Origin: Lyophyllum atratum
Lineage: Eukaryota > Basidiomycota > Agaricomycetes > Agaricales > Lyophyllaceae
Reading direction: 5' to 3'
NCBI GenBank assembly: GCA_014905825.1
Contig: JACGCN010000056.1
Span: 124,001-188,000, forward strand
Length of the DNA stretch: 64,000 bases
Part shown: positions 11,886 to 23,447 of the stretch, one piece after another
Layout of the letters: each line of letters begins with the position of its first letter
Numbering within the stretch: position 1 is the first letter of the stretch
Made by a program: the position numbers and the translations under genes
The notes under the pieces: model-generated
The model's input: the letters and a program-made list of their open reading frames with translations, nothing else
Databases searched by the model: none
What the model was told of the DNA's origin: nothing

Positions 11886-12208
11886 CTTCGCTGCGAATAG
11901 TCTACGCGGTCACTGAGACTGATGGAGGCACTACGGCACATAACATCAACCTGACTGTAACCGGGATCATCGGGGTGAAGCCCAAGCGAAACGACGCGTT
12001 TTGATAGAGATACGACGACAGAGCGGGGAAGCGTATATTATTCCGGCCATAGATTAACGATACATATACACAGTGTCGAACTCTATCCAGAGACAACGTC
12101 AGCCGAGGTTATTTGAGAGGAAAGATAGATGAGTACCTACTAAAGCTACAAAGCCACCATGGGTCAGGTGTTCGTGGTATCTTGGGATGCCAATGTCCCG
12201 TTTTGACG

Positions 12209-12600
12209 TCATGACGATGAGGTGCCTTCCGACGGCGACGACGGCGGTGGCGGAGGCTCCGTGAGCGGGTTTTCGTCGCGTGCTTGCTGCAGCAACGTGT
12301 CGAGTCCCTTGTCCTTCACCGCTTTCTACCGTATACGCATACTACCATCAGCTCTATGCCCGGAGAAAAAAAGCAGTGACACCTGAAACAACATACCTGG
12401 ACACACTCGCGGTAGCTCTCCCAAACTCTTCCACACTTTTCTTGAAACTCGGTCGCCTTTTGTTGCGAGTAGGCTTCGCGTTGGGTGGGTGACGCCGACG
12501 CAGCAACGGCGGGCTCCAGGTACCCTTCGAACCACGCGTTGAAACAGGAGTCGTATTCAAGTTTGAGCGGTGTGCATTCCGGGGAGAGACTGTGGGCCAT
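12209..12600 (-). CDS. MDM35: mitochondrial intermembrane-space protein Mdm35 (TRIAP1 family)
   Basis: Two exons, 12600-12397 and 12325-12209, splice in frame at ECVQ/KAVKDK to give 106 residues. The twin CX9C motif is exact: C-TPLKLEYDS-C and C-GRVWESYRE-C, the hallmark of Mia40-imported proteins. The FNAWFEGYL segment and the KAVKDKGLD tail are typical of Mdm35. The C-terminus is a proline/serine tail. Mdm35 binds Ups1/Ups2 and lets them shuttle phospholipids between mitochondrial membranes. A 12-residue Ala/Ser insertion between the helices is unremarkable. Its downstream side carries the decayed duplicates described above. Confidence 0.92.
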
Positions 12601-14694
12601 TTTTTCGTCGTACGGAGGTGAGTTTCTTACAAGGTAGAGAAAGTTCGGGGTTTTCAATGAGCGGTACCAGACGACGTATGAGCCTTGCCGAAAGCCGAGT
12701 TCCGACACATGTAGCGACAAGCCTGACCAAATAACAGGTGTTCCTTTTCTGGATCCGTGGCTGTCTGACGTTATAACTTTTCCTCATGCGAAGAAAATAT
12801 CGCAGAAGACCTCAGCGCTAGACGTTGAAGACCGATTGACTATGGAAAAGATGAGCGCGGAGACTCCTTAGAACCATCAAACCTAGACACTCAAATCCAT
12901 GCACTTCCCCTAATCGTCATCCGTAATGTACCCTTGCTCTAGCAGCGCAGCCTTACTACTCTCGTAACCGAAAAGTGCCTCCTCACACTGCTAAACAGTA
13001 CCGGTGCGCTGCTAGCCATTATCGTCGGCCTCCTCACCTTCACCAACAACTTCACCAACAATACTTGGGAAACGACCACCTTCATGAACACGCAGACCAC
13101 CAAGCTAAAGAAGTCCTGCAGGCCCTACAGAAGGAGGAGAACGGCGTCGCTCATAGAATTGAGCGCGGTTGGAGACTCTGAAGCGCTCCGTCAGTAGCTC
13201 TTCTGCAAACAAGTTGCAGAATGACAGAGGGTAATTGGCCGCGTCCGAGGCGGAGTATCAGGCTCTTCCAGGTTGCGCAGTATCCAGAACCTGCTTCCAG
13301 AATTTATGGGCGAGCATCGGAAACAAATGAACCAGATGGGCCGTTAGGTGAGCTCCCACCTCCTATGTCTATTTACGGATGTCAGTGCACCCAAGGTTAA
13401 CTGTGGACGTGAGACGGCCCTGCTTGCGACCCGAGATGGAGAAGAGGATGGAGTAAATAGTGTAAGTGTACCCATTACTCTGACAGTTAAAAGAGCCCTT
13501 GGAGGAATAAATGATTATCCTTGGGATAATACGAACGCGTTTTGGCGGACTTAACGGCTTGTCGAAGACATACGCTGGGGAGAGAGTCTGATTGAAGATT
13601 CTAGAAGGATGTGTATCAATGTCATTGCGTTATTTGTTATACACATCGCTGTGTTTTACCCTTTGGAGTATGACACTGGGTACGGCGGCGCAGACTCCTG
13701 AGTATAGACGAATCAAATTAGACCGTAAGGACCGTGAGTCGACGGTGGCTATGTTGAATCTCGTAACATATCACGAACCTTGAAGGAGGCGGCTTTACAA
13801 TACCTTCGAAAGAAATTCTGGCCTCACGCTCGAAGCGGTGTTATGAATTAGAAACCAGATATGCGGCCTCTCACTTCTAAAGCCTTAGATTCCGCTTCCA
13901 GTATTCACTTGAATGTTCAGGCCCTAGTAGCGATCAAGAGGACTAGGCTAAAGCCCTGTCGCCAACTTCATCTTCGCCTTGTCTTCACGAGCAGCCCGTC
14001 ACGGGTTGATGGTGGCGTTGTTGGACCTCCCTGGATGAAGGACGCGATTTGGCACGCGGTTGAAACTTCAGATTGAAAGGACTGTTCTGACCCCTTGATA
14101 ATGAGAACCGCAGATGATCAGTGTACAAGAATGGAAGACTTCGAATGATTGAAGCCTGACTTGGACTCAAATGCGCTAGATTCCATTCATTTCGTGACAT
14201 TTGCGTATATCCCTCTCAATACCGATCATATTGCCAAACGCTTCTTGTCCCTTCTCTTTTTCCTTCGCATGGCTTTACGGTCGATTCCTAAACAGATTCG
14301 TCACGAGGGATCGACAGCGGGCCCTAGGCCTGAGAAACGAGGAGTCTTTGCAAAAAACGAGGGCATGGATTTCAGAAGACGGCGACAAAGAGGATGGCTA
14401 GGTGAAAGAGCTTCAGGACCTCTTGCTGGCACCCAAGCGAGTCACTGGGACATTTGGCCAGAATCTATCTCTATAACTCACCATTCACGTGAAGTTTAGC
14501 GCCTCCAGTATGAGGCGTAATCGTTTGTGTGACTGAGCGTCTGGAGGAGTGGGTATTATTGCATTACAGACTTGATTATAATGAGTTGGCGGGTGGCGAT
14601 CGGGATCTGGGGTGAATGAAGAGATGCGATATCCAAGAGTCCCGTAGATATACAGAAGTACGCAGAAGAAACAAAAACCAAGAACGCCCAGATA
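12601..14694. other. intergenic, no intact gene
   Basis: A short hydrophobic reading near 12970-13080 on the plus strand (STGALLAIIVGLLTFTNN) may be a leftover membrane segment, but upstream stops prevent a model. ORFs at 13592-13783 and 14149-14499 show no motif. Nothing else seen. Confidence 0.4.
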
Positions 14695-15258
14695 TCATGT
14701 TGCCGGATCGTGCAGAACAGCCAATACATACCGATCATCTACACCCACATTTTTATAAGTGGCTGGAACGAAAATAGAGACAGCGTACACACCGGGAGAG
14801 ATCATTATCTCGTGCCGTTTCGTCCGGATCCTCATAAACCGCACTTCATCCTATTGAAGGGCAGGTCAGAAAGCACCAGAGAGTAGGAAACGGCGATTAC
14901 GCACCCCATCCGTCTCACCCGCATGCACCTCCTCTAGTCCGCCCTGCACGCTTTCCACAATACGCCCAATCACGGCTGCGTATTTCCGTCCCTGCTCTCC
15001 TTCGAAGATCACGCCTGAGTGCCGGATGATGCTCACTGGGTGCCCGCGCGATACCAACATGTACCCCAAAACAGACCGGTGTGACGAGAGCATGGCGAGT
15101 GTCGATTCTAGTTCGGGCGACATCGCGGAAGAGGATGAGCTGGGCGTACTCGATGGGGTCGGGCCATTTGGCTGCGAAATGAAGGAGGTACGCGCTGGCG
15201 CTGTTGTCATGGACGACGTTGAGGGAGACAGTGCTGCTTTTGCACTGATAGACTGCAT
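14695..15258 (-). CDS. dynein light chain roadblock/LC7
   Basis: Three exons (15258-14905, 14850-14793, 14738-14695) give 151 residues with all splice phases agreeing. After a Ser/Pro/Thr-rich N-terminal extension of about 50 residues comes the roadblock fold: LESTLAMLSSHRSVLGYMLV, ISIIRHSGVIFEGEQGRKYA-like sequence, then DEVRFMRIRTKRHEIMISPD and a final RYVLAVLHDP. The protein dimerises and ties cargo or intermediate chains to cytoplasmic dynein. The N-terminal extension is longer than in animals. An internal start (MSPELEST) is possible and would give a canonical-length protein. Confidence 0.9.
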
Positions 15259-15557
15259 TACAATAGCAGGACGTTAGATACAAGGGAAGGCATTGAATAC
15301 AAAGACCTACCATGGTGGACTTCGAGGAGGAAGTTGATATTTGGCGTTGTTATCCCGACACGCCATCCACGTGCTGGCCCGTACTTAGTGTCTCCCGTCA
15401 TAACTGGTTGCACCCCTTCTCCGAACCGCGTTCAGCGATGCTAAAATGCTTGTATGTATTCCGTTCATCCAGTAAGGCATACGCTGCGTTTCCTGCCCTG
15501 CGCCAAGAGTGAAATAATTATGGGGTACTTGTGTTATGTTTGGGCATATGGAAACAA

Positions 15558-15684
15558 GGTGAGATGGCCGAGCGGTCTAAGGCGCCAGACTAAGGATCAA
15601 AGCAGCTGCTGCTTATCAGAGTGGGACTCACATCCCGCCGATATCTGGTCCTCCGGGGCGTGGGTTCGAATCCCACTCTCATCA
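15558..15684 (+). tRNA. tRNA-Leu (anticodon AAG) with 47 nt intron
   Basis: Acceptor stem GGTGAGA pairs with TCTCATC (one G-T wobble), followed by discriminator A at 15684. D-arm TGGCCGAGCGGTCTAAGGCG is the class II A-box. The anticodon stem CCAGA (15585-15589) pairs with TCTGG (15644-15648). The anticodon AAG is at 15592-15594, followed by G37. The intron runs 15596-15642, at the usual position after base 37. There is a long variable arm, then T-arm GTGGGTTCGAATCCCAC. Terminator TTTTT follows at 15690-15694. CCA is not encoded, as in eukaryotes. Confidence 0.92.
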
Positions 15685-15689
15685 CTACC

Positions 15690-15694
15690 TTTTT
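15690..15694 (+). terminator. Pol III terminator of tRNA-Leu
   Basis: A run of five T starts six bases after the tRNA end, as expected for RNA polymerase III. Confidence 0.7.
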
Positions 15695-16052
15695 GTCAAA
15701 ATCCTGATGGTGATGGGAATTAGAGCTGAGCTGAGGGAAAAGGAGCGCTCAGCGTTACAAAAGGAGGGTATGGAATCTAAACATGGGCAGGATAACTTTT
15801 TCTCGCCTTCATCCACGCCACACCATGGCGGGCAACCAAAGAGCACCATGATTATATCAATAAGTCCGACAGGTTATATGAGTCCAGCGACCCGTAGTAG
15901 AATAAATGAATCGAGAGGTCCATATATAATGATGTACTTCAGCTACCAATACCAAGGACAGGTGAGACAAAAAATACAGCAAATTGTAAGCATAGTGATA
16001 CAGAGATTATTGCAGGCAGAGATTAGGTGCAGATTTAGGGTAAGATTAGATA
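15695..16052. other. intergenic, 3' side of P450
   Basis: AT-rich, with no gene seen. Confidence 0.4.
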
Positions 16053-18053
16053 TTAAGCGTGCGACGGACGGGGTGTAATATCAACTTCGAAGGGTTTGAT
16101 ATGGCTACGTTTGAAAAGTTAGTACAATCGGCAGATAATGATACAGCAGATACTTACCTAGTGATACCGGGAGTGAACTCAATTTTAGGCAAAGGTTGCC
16201 CCGCAGGAAGCGATACGTCGAATTTCGCGAGGATGCCAGCCATGGTCAACAACATAGTTGTTTCTGCGAAATTTCTGCCTGTCTTGAAAGTAAGATCAAA
16301 ATTCCATGGTACTCAAAAGTATTGCGCGTACCTGGGCATGTGCGCCGCCCGAACCCAAAGGCATATGGTCTAGGGTCAGGTTGGGAGTGAGTGGATGTAA
16401 TCGAGGAACTCTTCGAATCAAGCGAAGTGAACCGCTCTGGGTCGAAACGGAAGGGATTTGGGTACAAGCCTGGGTCGTGCAAAATTGCCCTGTGATTCGT
16501 TCAATAACAACAGAAGTTTTTTTGAGTGATGTACATACCAGACGTTGGCCATGATGGTAGCGTCTTTGGGAATGCGGTACCCCTTATACTCATCTTCTTG
16601 CGTAACTTTGTGAGGAAGGGCTGGGTCGATGTTAGCACACGAATGCTGCCAATAAATCACATGTACTTACCGAGGTTGGCAACGGGTGCGTAACGCAGGA
16701 CTTCTTTCATGACTGCGGTCAGATAAGGAAGTTTTCCGAGCTCGGAAGGATGTGGGACACGGTCGCGCCCAACGATCCTGTCTAGTTCTTCTTGAAGCTT
16801 GACGTGGACCACTGGATGCAGCGCCATGAGCATAACAAACGAAAGAAGAGCCGAAACCGTCTGATAGATGCCAAGACGTCAGTTGATGAGATCTTCGGAA
16901 GTCTCTTCAAAAACATACCGTATCCCCGGCCCCGGCGTACAGACCACCAGCGCACCACTTGACGATGTCTTCCTGCTCCGCGCCTACCATGTCAGTGCCA
17001 TTCGGTCGGAGATGGCGCGAGGTAAATGACTCGGTGAAGCCACCTGTTGCCTATCAGGACGCTTCACGTCAAGGCATGACAGCGCGCGGTATAGAAGGAA
17101 TGTCGCACCATCTGTTCTTTGACCCATGCATGTGGAACTCCGGACAATGTATTGAGACGCTGCCGCCACGCCTCACCTTGGCGCTTCCAGCCCGCGCCAG
17201 GGAAGCAGGAAGGGATAAAGCGAACTGTAGTGTCGTTGTAAGGCGAAACGATTCTGATTAGAGGTGCGTACTTACTGATGGGTAAATAGTCCACGAGCCA
17301 TCTGCCAGGTGCCGTTGCGATTCCTGATATTCTCGAAGCCTCTTCGGCGACCTCGATGAAAGGATCGTCCTCGGTCACCGTATACCCATATGCCATCTTC
17401 ATGATTACTGCTGCCGCGTTCCTAGGCCTTTGTTGAGAAAGTGTGCACGAGGTGAGGAGTTAACTGAATAATCTACACACCTCCTAATATGCTTTTCGTA
17501 CTTCTCAGGGCTGCACGAGAACCCGTCGAGGAGGGTAGCGACTTCGGATTCTATTAGAGGCCAGAATCCTTGCGTGGCGCGGGCGCTAAGACCCGTTTTC
17601 AGGAGTTTACGGTACTGCTTATGCCTTGCATCCAGAGAAGAAATGTTGAAAATGGCCTTCTTGCGATCGCAGACTTCGTTGTACATCCAAGATTTAGGAC
17701 GATCAGAATATATGTTTGCGCGTTTCTCGAGGAGGTCATATACACCAGTGGCATCATTCAGGACAATGATTTGGCGATTGTATACACGGAAAGAGATAAT
17801 GGAACCTGCGTCGTCAGCTGAGATGAGAGTTACTGAATGAAGGAAGGCGCTCACTGTCATATTCCTGAGCCCAGGCATAGTACAGCTTCCACGGTGTCGA
17901 GCTCCGAAGCAAATGTTTGACGTCTGAGAAGAAGTACCCTCGCGGTCCCGGCGGCAGCGGTAAGCGGGCTAAAGGCCGAGCGCATAAATATGCAGCTATG
18001 GAGATAATGATTCCACAAAGGATGTAGAGGTAAGTAGCGTCCATGGTCAACAT
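16053..18053 (-). CDS. cytochrome P450 monooxygenase 1
   Basis: Starts MLTMDATYLYILC (18053; a second Met three residues on) with one N-terminal ER anchor and the hinge RLPLPPGPRGY. Many introns of about 50 bp separate the exons. The I-helix reads WCAGGLYAGAGDT (near 16910-16960), and the K-helix ExxR is in VMKEVLRYAP (near 16700). The aromatic/PERF region is FRFDPERF. The heme loop FGFGRRTCPG lies near 16320-16350, with Cys as the iron ligand. Two more exons give NFAETTMLLTMAGIL and HIKPFEVDITPRPSHA, ending at 16053. All key residues are present, so it looks functional. The class resembles fungal CYP64/O-methylsterigmatocystin-oxidoreductase-like enzymes common in mushrooms. The substrate is unknown. 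It lies in the same orientation as the second P450. Confidence 0.88.
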
Positions 18054-18984
18054 GAAGTGGGAACAGTTGGATCCTACTCACAGCCTTTATATATGGTGTT
18101 GAAGTATTTACATCCTCTGAGGGATGAGCCTCTGGATGAGTCAATTATCGATCACGGAGTGTTAACAGGATACGCAGCCGACGGGGATGGCGGAATGATA
18201 GCGTGGGGCCACGTGTCTGATTCCGCGCCCATGGAATGCACAGCTGCTAACCACCCCAGGGATAGATCGAAACTCGACATTAAATCCGGTAAATTCGCCC
18301 GTCGAGGGTTGCCAGCAGGGGGTTAGGATATATCAGGCACAATATTATCCTCGGTGCTTAAATTATTCCACAAACCCTCCGTGCTCGCCTAGAAGCCCGA
18401 TCTGCTGTTGACAGATTGTGTTGGAATCCATGCTCAGCTTGATTGAGGAGGTGAGCTAGTGTTGATAGAGCCACGGCGATGACGCGAGAACGGAACGCGA
18501 TGATACGTACTAGACTCCAGTTAGCATCCAGCAAGGTCCGGGAGGTCGGAGAGAATGCATCGTAAGAACCATATACCCAGCGAGTAGACCGAGAAGGAAC
18601 TTATGGTGGTAGGGCCCCTTGGAAGGCTATGTACCGTCGTCATCGTTTGGAACACCGAGCGCGTATCGCAGTCACTTGTCAGGAACAGAGTACGAGTCAC
18701 AAGCAATACCGGGCCCATGTTTAACGAAATCCCCGACGCCAAACATCGGTAGCGGACCGAATCCAAATTCGGTCATGCAATTGCTTGTACACCCCGCTTA
18801 CTCAGTAGAAGTTATAGCAGGTAAAAGCAAAGTCGTGAATCGTTATAAAGGTTCGTAAGGAGCTTGGGTGCACTATACAAGAATTACAAGGTGCTACTGT
18901 ACAACAATATGACCTAGAATCATTAAGTACACTGGAATTATATCCAGATACAACGAGGACTTGAGATGTCCATTATACAGGTGT
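18054..18984. other. spacer between two P450 genes
   Basis: About 930 bp. The 18054-18300 part should hold the promoter of P450 1. Short ORFs carry no motifs. Nothing else seen. Confidence 0.4.
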
Positions 18985-21061
18985 TCACAGTCCAAGGACC
19001 TCCGCCACTTTACTGTGACGCGGGGTCATCTTGACACGGAACGGGACCGGCGAGCGCCCCGAAAGGCCATCATACTCCTTGAGATCGATGGGGTCTCCCG
19101 GGATTTCCTCCATCGTGAAAGCCCAGAGCATACGAGAAATGGCCAGCCACACCTCGCGCTCTGCGACCCACATTCCAGGGCAGATACGGCGCCTATAAAC
19201 GGAGCATGAATGAGCACAGGTCATGGGTGCGGGGCAAAGATCAATACGTACCCGACGCCGAACATCCAGTGGTCACGTTCGTATGGGTCGGCGAGGTTGG
19301 CTGATTCGGATGACGTGGTAGGGTCGTTGATGTATCGCTCGGGCTGTGTAAGGGCGTTCTCATTTAAGATTTGGGGTCGGGTCCATAAATATAAGGAGTC
19401 CTACCTTAAAAGTATGGGGATCCGGATGGCGTTGGGGGTCATGGTGCATCGAGTACTAATCATGATCGAGTCAGATGTCTGTGGCCCGTAGAAGATCACT
19501 ACTTCTGCGCTTACAGTATTCAATACCACAACCGTGTCCTTTGGGATGAACTGTCCGCGATAGGTGACGTCGTGGGTGTTCACATGGGGTGTGCCCAGCC
19601 AGAAGGGGTTATGACAACGCTCGACTTCCTGAAGATCGTTTGATCAAATCAGATGTTTCAAGGCCCTAGAAGAAGCGCAGTGTAGACTTACCTTGATGAT
19701 GGCATGGATGTAAGGGAGATTCTTCTCATCCTCGACTGTGGGCAAACGATCGCGGCCGACTACACGATCAAGTTCGGCGTGAGCTTTAGCCTGTATTTCA
19801 GGATAAGCTGGGATGAGGGCTGAGAACCACTGCATAATTGAAGCAGTCTGGAAGCAAGGGTGTCAATAGAAGCACCTCGAGATGAGCGGGAATTGACGAA
19901 CAGTTTCCACACCACCAATCATAAACGCCGAGGCGAGAATGGCCATGTCGACATGGTCCAGCCCCTCTTCCTCTTTCGTAAGAATCATAGTCTTAGCTAG
20001 ACAGTCAGGCACCGTTTCGCCACGCTTAAGCTTCTCTTCGATGTCGTTCAGTAACCCTCCATATGTGTCCACCAGATCTGTGTGGAGTTTCTTCCCTCGG
20101 GTTATCAGTGAGTTCGGAAGACGCTGGAGAATTGGGATGAAGTCCACTAAGTTGGATACCGGTCCGGTGGTGTTCCTGGAAGGGGTAAACATGATGATGT
20201 GTCAAAGAGTGTTACCCGATGATTAGATGGGACGGGGACTGTACGGACATGAATTCTCGCGACAGCCTGAGAGCACGTCCAACAAGTGGGTGCTCAATGG
20301 CGTCCGTACGAATGCCAAAAACGATCGTGAGCATATTGTTGAGCGAGCAGCGTCCGGCATGAGGCTGGGGATTGATGGGTGCCATGCCTGCCTCGCCATA
20401 CTTGTACAGTTCCTGGACAAGGATGGTAGCCTCGTAGTCAAGAACATTGGTGTATTCCTCGACCGCACGGGGATTAAGCCATGAAGCGGCTATCCTGCGA
20501 TGTTTCCTCCTATATCATAGGGTGTCGTTAGCAACTCTGACAGCGCGCCCGAGCGAAGAGAAGTAGCTACCATCGGTCGTTGTAAGGGGTTGCGGTGATA
20601 CCACGGCCAGCGAAAATAGTTTGCGATTTGAGGAACATTTCCTTACGGGACGACAAGATGGCGCCGTTGGTAACCATAAGATCTTTAACGATCTGAGGGT
20701 CTGAGACGACGACAAAGAGTTGATTCCCAAGCCACATAGAGTAGAGCGGGCCGAATTTTTTCGCCCAGTAATCGAGAGTGAGCTCGGGATAGTCGGTTAG
20801 GAATGGGAACGAGCCTGCGTAAAGCCCAACAATAGGTAAGAAGTGGTATTTAGAATGATGGAAGGTTCACGCACCGACGATAGGGAGGCCTATGGGGCCA
20901 TTAGGGATAGGGTTTCCGTTCCCATCGACGGGTCGTCGCGCGAGCACTACTTTAGAGAAAAGGTAGACAGTCGCGGATACAATTGAAGCAAGAAGGACGA
21001 TTCCTTGAGAGAAGGTAGGGATCTGCCAGTGATGCCCATCCACGGGTGAGAAGGAGGTCAT
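18985..21061 (-). CDS. cytochrome P450 monooxygenase 2
   Basis: Starts MTSFSPVDGHHW at 21061 with a membrane anchor (FSQGIVLLASIVSATVYLF) and a GPIGLPIVGA hinge. Exons contain FGPLYSMWLGNQLFVVVSDP, IFAGRGITATPYNDRW (C-helix), and the I-helix AILASAFMIGGVETT (near 19900). The K-helix is IIKEVERCHNPFW with ExxR, followed by HPDPHTFKPERY and the heme loop FGVGRRICPGMW (near 19190-19270), split by an intron after FGVG. The end is at 18985 (AEVLGL). The I-helix has GGVETT where AGxxT is usual, an acceptable variant. It is clearly not a recent copy of P450 1 (different hinge, different helix motifs), so the pair is not a simple tandem duplication. Substrate unknown. Confidence 0.87.
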
Positions 21062-22598
21062 AATGGAGATGGAGAATAGGAAGCGGGAGAGAGAGGGGGA
21101 TGAAGGAGGGCTGCGGAGGCCTGTGGGGTACTGGAAGGCGGCTGATCTGCACCTTTTTAACTGACCGTTCGATGGCTGTGCCGTATTTTCGGTCTACCCA
21201 GGAATGAGAAAGATAGCTCTCATTCGCAGATTGACCGCGTGGCTCGGGTAAAGGATGGAAAGTCGAGCACCCCAGCGGAAGACATCTGTTGACACTTGAG
21301 GAACACTGATCGCGGCTGAAAAAACAACGGAGTTACGGAATGGGACGACGATCGAAATTATGTCCAAGAGTACAAATGAAAGTGGGTTTCCTGTTGGAGA
21401 CTGAGATGACGAAGTCTCGACGTCTTTTCCTCCTTTTTTCACACGACAGGCATAATGTTCCTCCACCCTGATGCTAGAGGAACCCGATGGTGATCAAATC
21501 ACACAGATCCGCTTCCCTTGGGCGTTGAAGAAGAATCCGGAAAGGCGCACCATCTGGACGTCGTGAATGTCAACATGTGGAAAGGAATCGGTGCTGAACG
21601 AGTTACCGGGCGATTACGACGACGAACATTTGTCAAAGACAGCCGTCGCTAGTACATACGCGGCAATCCCTTGAGTATAAACAGACCCGGACAGATTTCT
21701 GTGAAGTGGGGAGATACATGAGCCTCTACGAAAATTCAATCTTTGGAAGGAGGTGTGGGTCCGTGTGGGTCCATCAATAGGCCGAAGAAAAACGGAGGAC
21801 CGCCGATGACACCGATACCATAATGTCATTCGGGCTGTTACGACAATGGCAGGGACAAGACCCGCGCTTTTGATGAGTGCGACAGCGTCGTTCCGACGGA
21901 CGTCCCTGCCACCGAGGGCCGCATGTCGTTAGCTTCATCCGAAAAGTAACAAGTCCAAGAAAGTTCGTCAGCGCCTCCTACAGTGCGCTTGTGCCGACGG
22001 TCCTAGGCCCCGAGGTTTCCCGTGCTGGGTTTCTGATAAGAATTGAGCAATTCGCATCAGGGCACGATAGGGCAGCGATGTTAACAGAAAGTGGGTCCCA
22101 TAGAAGCTAAAAGGCGCGTGTTCCTCCAGCTAGTTGGATTAGGGCATGCGTAGCGCATCAGAAAATCTGTGAAAATTTACATGCAACCTTCTTCTGTGGT
22201 TCCTCCGTAAGCTATTTCGATAGCCTCGAACGTTTTTTAGGACAGGATGCAGGTCATGCAAAAGAGTCGTATCATTTGATGATCAGCAGGGCTTGTCACG
22301 GAATGAGGCACTACGCTGCCAAGCCGAGCCAACCGGCAATCTACGGGAATAGCTCGCTTGCTACCATAAAACGGAACGGTTCGGATTAGCTAATGGTTAC
22401 CGACTTCTATCATGCAGCTCAGCGACACTTGTACCCTGCCACCTCCGTGATTCTCCAGTTGCCTGCCTTGTGCTCCAGCGGTTGTAGCAGGATCTACGTA
22501 GAGAAAGACGTCGGGCTCAGGTAAGTAGCAGGATCTACCGATACCTATCCATCAACACTGAGCTGTTACTCCTGTCCAGGTCGCTAGCTTACAGACTC
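21062..22598. other. intergenic, promoters of P450 2 and HPP gene
   Basis: About 1.5 kb between divergent genes. Only short motif-less ORFs are seen. Confidence 0.4.
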
Positions 22599-23447
22599 AT
22601 GCCTCGCCCACACCGGCTTGCAACTTGGCCATCCTGGCTTTCACGTTGGCTTGGCTATCGCGCCACAGAGCCTCCAAAAAAACCTCAATATATCATTTGG
22701 TTTTGGTCTTTCATTGGAGCTTTCTGCGGTATCTCGCTCATTCAGGCAGTTTTCGGGCAAGCATCGTACTTTATCCGCCGGGGGGTGCCGTCAATCGTGG
22801 CTAGTTATGTGGGTTTTCACCAACTTGCAGAGCCGTGGCGGTTTAACTTATTCTCTTTAGGGAGCTTCTGCGGTACTCATCTACGGATCCATAGATGCAC
22901 CACTCGCTCAGCCTCGTGCACTTCTAGGTGGCCATTTCATTGGAGCACTCACCGGTGTCTGCATCACGAAGTTGTTCCATCTTCTCCCAGAACAGAAATT
23001 CCAAGATCTTCTATGGCTAGCCGGATCGCTCTCCTGTGCGGTTTCAATCGTACTTATGCAGATCACCGGGACAATTCACCCTCCTGCAGGTTCGTCATAT
23101 CTAACCTCCTAGAGAGTGCCTTCATCTAATCCAAGAGATATGCAGGCGCCACCGCGCTGCTAGCTGCCGTCAACACTGAAGTTCGGGAGATGGGATGGTA
23201 CTACCTTCCGGTCATTTTACTGACGTCAACACTGGCGCTTGCGGTTGCCCTCCTACTTAACAACATTCAACGACGATACCCTGTCGTTTGGTTTAAGCCT
23301 TCTGTCCCGAACCCGTCTCCCGCGGAGGCAGAGCTCGGAGGACCAGAGACTAGTACGGTTCAAGATGATTCCCCGCAGGACACAGCGCATGGGAGCAGCG
23401 ACGATAATCTTAGGCCACCTAAGCAAGAAACGTCTTCGCAGGTTTGA
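22599..23447 (+). CDS. HPP-family integral membrane protein
   Basis: Exons 22599-22808, 22861-23089 and 23146-23447 give 246 residues in perfect phase. Four or more hydrophobic helices are visible: IIWFWSFIGAFCGISLIQAVF, ASAVLIYGSID, FIGALTGVCITKLF, and YYLPVILLTSTLALAVALLL near the end. The signature His-Pro-Pro sits in ITGTIHPPAGAT at the exon 2/3 joint. The tail (about 50 residues) is hydrophilic. HPP proteins are membrane proteins; plant and cyanobacterial members take part in nitrite transport across plastid membranes, but the fungal role is not established. The start at MPRPHRLATW was chosen because the first helix follows it directly. Confidence 0.87.

Larger units (their letters stand above)
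10850..12060. repeat. degenerate tandem duplicates of the MDM35 3' region
   Basis: A core of about 50 bp containing ACCGGGATCA, a GTGAAGCCC-like block and TTTGATAG or CTGATAG recurs three times: about 10970-11020, 11421-11475 and 11957-12010. The third copy lies just downstream of the living MDM35 gene (minus strand). A second shared block (GGGTCAGG...GTGGT...TTGG ATG) occurs near 11178 and 12163. Spacing of the cores is about 450-535 bp. Between them are decayed pieces of the MDM35 coding exons, so the unit repeated was the gene with its flank. Copies are diverged and carry indels. Confidence 0.6.

Noticed and set aside
18053..18985. The two P450 genes as a recent tandem duplication
   Set aside because: Hinge, I-helix and C-terminal sequences are too different; they belong to different P450 families.
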